Assembly (NCBI GenBank): GCA_013821865.1
Contig: PNJM01000121.1
Location: forward strand, 1-7,860
Source: Rhodocyclaceae bacterium
Lineage (GTDB): Bacteria; Pseudomonadota; Gammaproteobacteria; Burkholderiales; Rhodocyclaceae
Length of the DNA: 7,860 bases
Reading direction: 5' to 3'
Position 1 is the stretch's first letter, and each line of letters starts with the position of its first letter. The translations under genes and the position numbers were made by a program. Positions 6,335 through 7,860 of this stretch are shown piece by piece. The notes beneath the pieces were generated by a model, which searched no databases, had not been told where the DNA came from, and saw nothing but the letters and a program-made list of their open reading frames with translations.

Positions 6335-6512
6335 ATGTTTGAGTTTTCTGTTATCGCACCGCAACAGTAGGCGTGCATTCTTGCCCGTGGCACACTGTGC
6401 GGAGGAATGCGCTGGTCGAGATCGGCGCGCCGGTCGCGTGGTCGAGGTGTTCGTCGCCGAGAACGATCCCGCGGAAGAGGGGCAGCTGCTGCTGACGCTT
6501 GAAAAAGCCTGA
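6335..6512 (+). pseudogene. probable decayed biotinyl/lipoyl-carrier-domain gene
   Basis: This part of the 382-bp fccA-ettA spacer carries pieces of a biotinyl/lipoyl domain spread over three plus-strand frames. An ATG at 6335 gives MFEFSVIAPQQ and then a stop at 6368. A second frame gives HTVRRNALVEIGAPVA (about 6391-6438), like the VGDTVRRGxxLVEIE part of the fold. A third frame (6429-6512) gives AGRVVEVFVAENDPAEEG and then QLLLTLEKA before TGA, a close match in form to the C-terminal half of such domains. The MKM motif around the modified lysine is missing between the second and third pieces. I infer a small carrier gene of about 70-80 residues broken by a stop, frameshifts and a deletion. 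The last segment is convincing; the first is weak. A sequencing error could explain one shift but not all. Confidence 0.45.
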
Positions 6513-6527
6513 ATGCCGGCTCTCCGC

Positions 6528-6533
6528 TAAAAT
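6528..6533 (+). promoter_or_regulatory. candidate -10 box of ettA
   Basis: TAAAAT stands 29 bases before the ettA ATG, in the common betaproteobacterial context GCTAAAATC. The only good -35-like hexamer, TTGAAA at 6499-6504, is 23 bases away, which is too far. Low-confidence call. Confidence 0.3.
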
Positions 6534-6562
6534 CCTCCCTTTTCACTGCAGGTTAATCGAGC

Positions 6563-7860
<1,298 letters not shown>

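Noticed and set aside
6181..6546. In-frame N-terminal extension of fccA
   Set aside because: The extension would bury a signal peptide that follows a perfect Shine-Dalgarno, and its composition is not protein-like.

Overview
The window reads as a GC-rich betaproteobacterial chromosome segment. The protein sequences and the pairing of housekeeping genes with a flavocytochrome c sulfide dehydrogenase suggest a sulfur-oxidising lineage such as Rhodocyclales or a relative. That placement is inference from family resemblance; no database search was possible.

Left part (4-2863): conserved housekeeping genes. On the minus strand lie radC, rpmB (L28) and rpmG (L33), with a strong sigma70-type promoter between radC and rpmB. 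Diverging from radC on the plus strand is coaBC (dfp), followed one base later by dut. This radC-rpmB-rpmG / coaBC-dut arrangement is also the E. coli order, so the region looks ancestral. The 56-bp divergent spacer holds an imperfect inverted repeat carrying mirrored -10-like hexamers.

Middle part (2957-6180): periplasmic electron-transfer genes. A plus-strand diheme cytochrome c4-like gene converges on a minus-strand cluster fccA - fccB - PhnD-like binding protein. FccA is a small monoheme cytochrome and FccB a Tat-exported flavoprotein; together they would oxidise sulfide in the periplasm and pass electrons to soluble cytochromes, for which the c4-like protein is a plausible acceptor. A perfect-palindrome terminator separates the convergent genes, and a second hairpin terminator sits between fccB and the binding-protein gene, almost touching its ribosome binding site. 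The binding protein has no permease or ATPase gene in this window.

Right part (6181-7860): a 382-bp spacer holds a candidate fccA promoter overlapped by a perfect 7-5-7 inverted repeat, then a probable decayed biotinyl/lipoyl-domain gene. The window ends inside ettA, the ABC-F translational throttle ATPase, which runs off the right edge.

No mobile element, tRNA, rRNA or CRISPR array was seen. I see no clearly new multi-gene system. The parts most worth a second look are the fcc control region, the orphan binding protein bracketed by two matching terminators, and the biotinyl-domain remnant.
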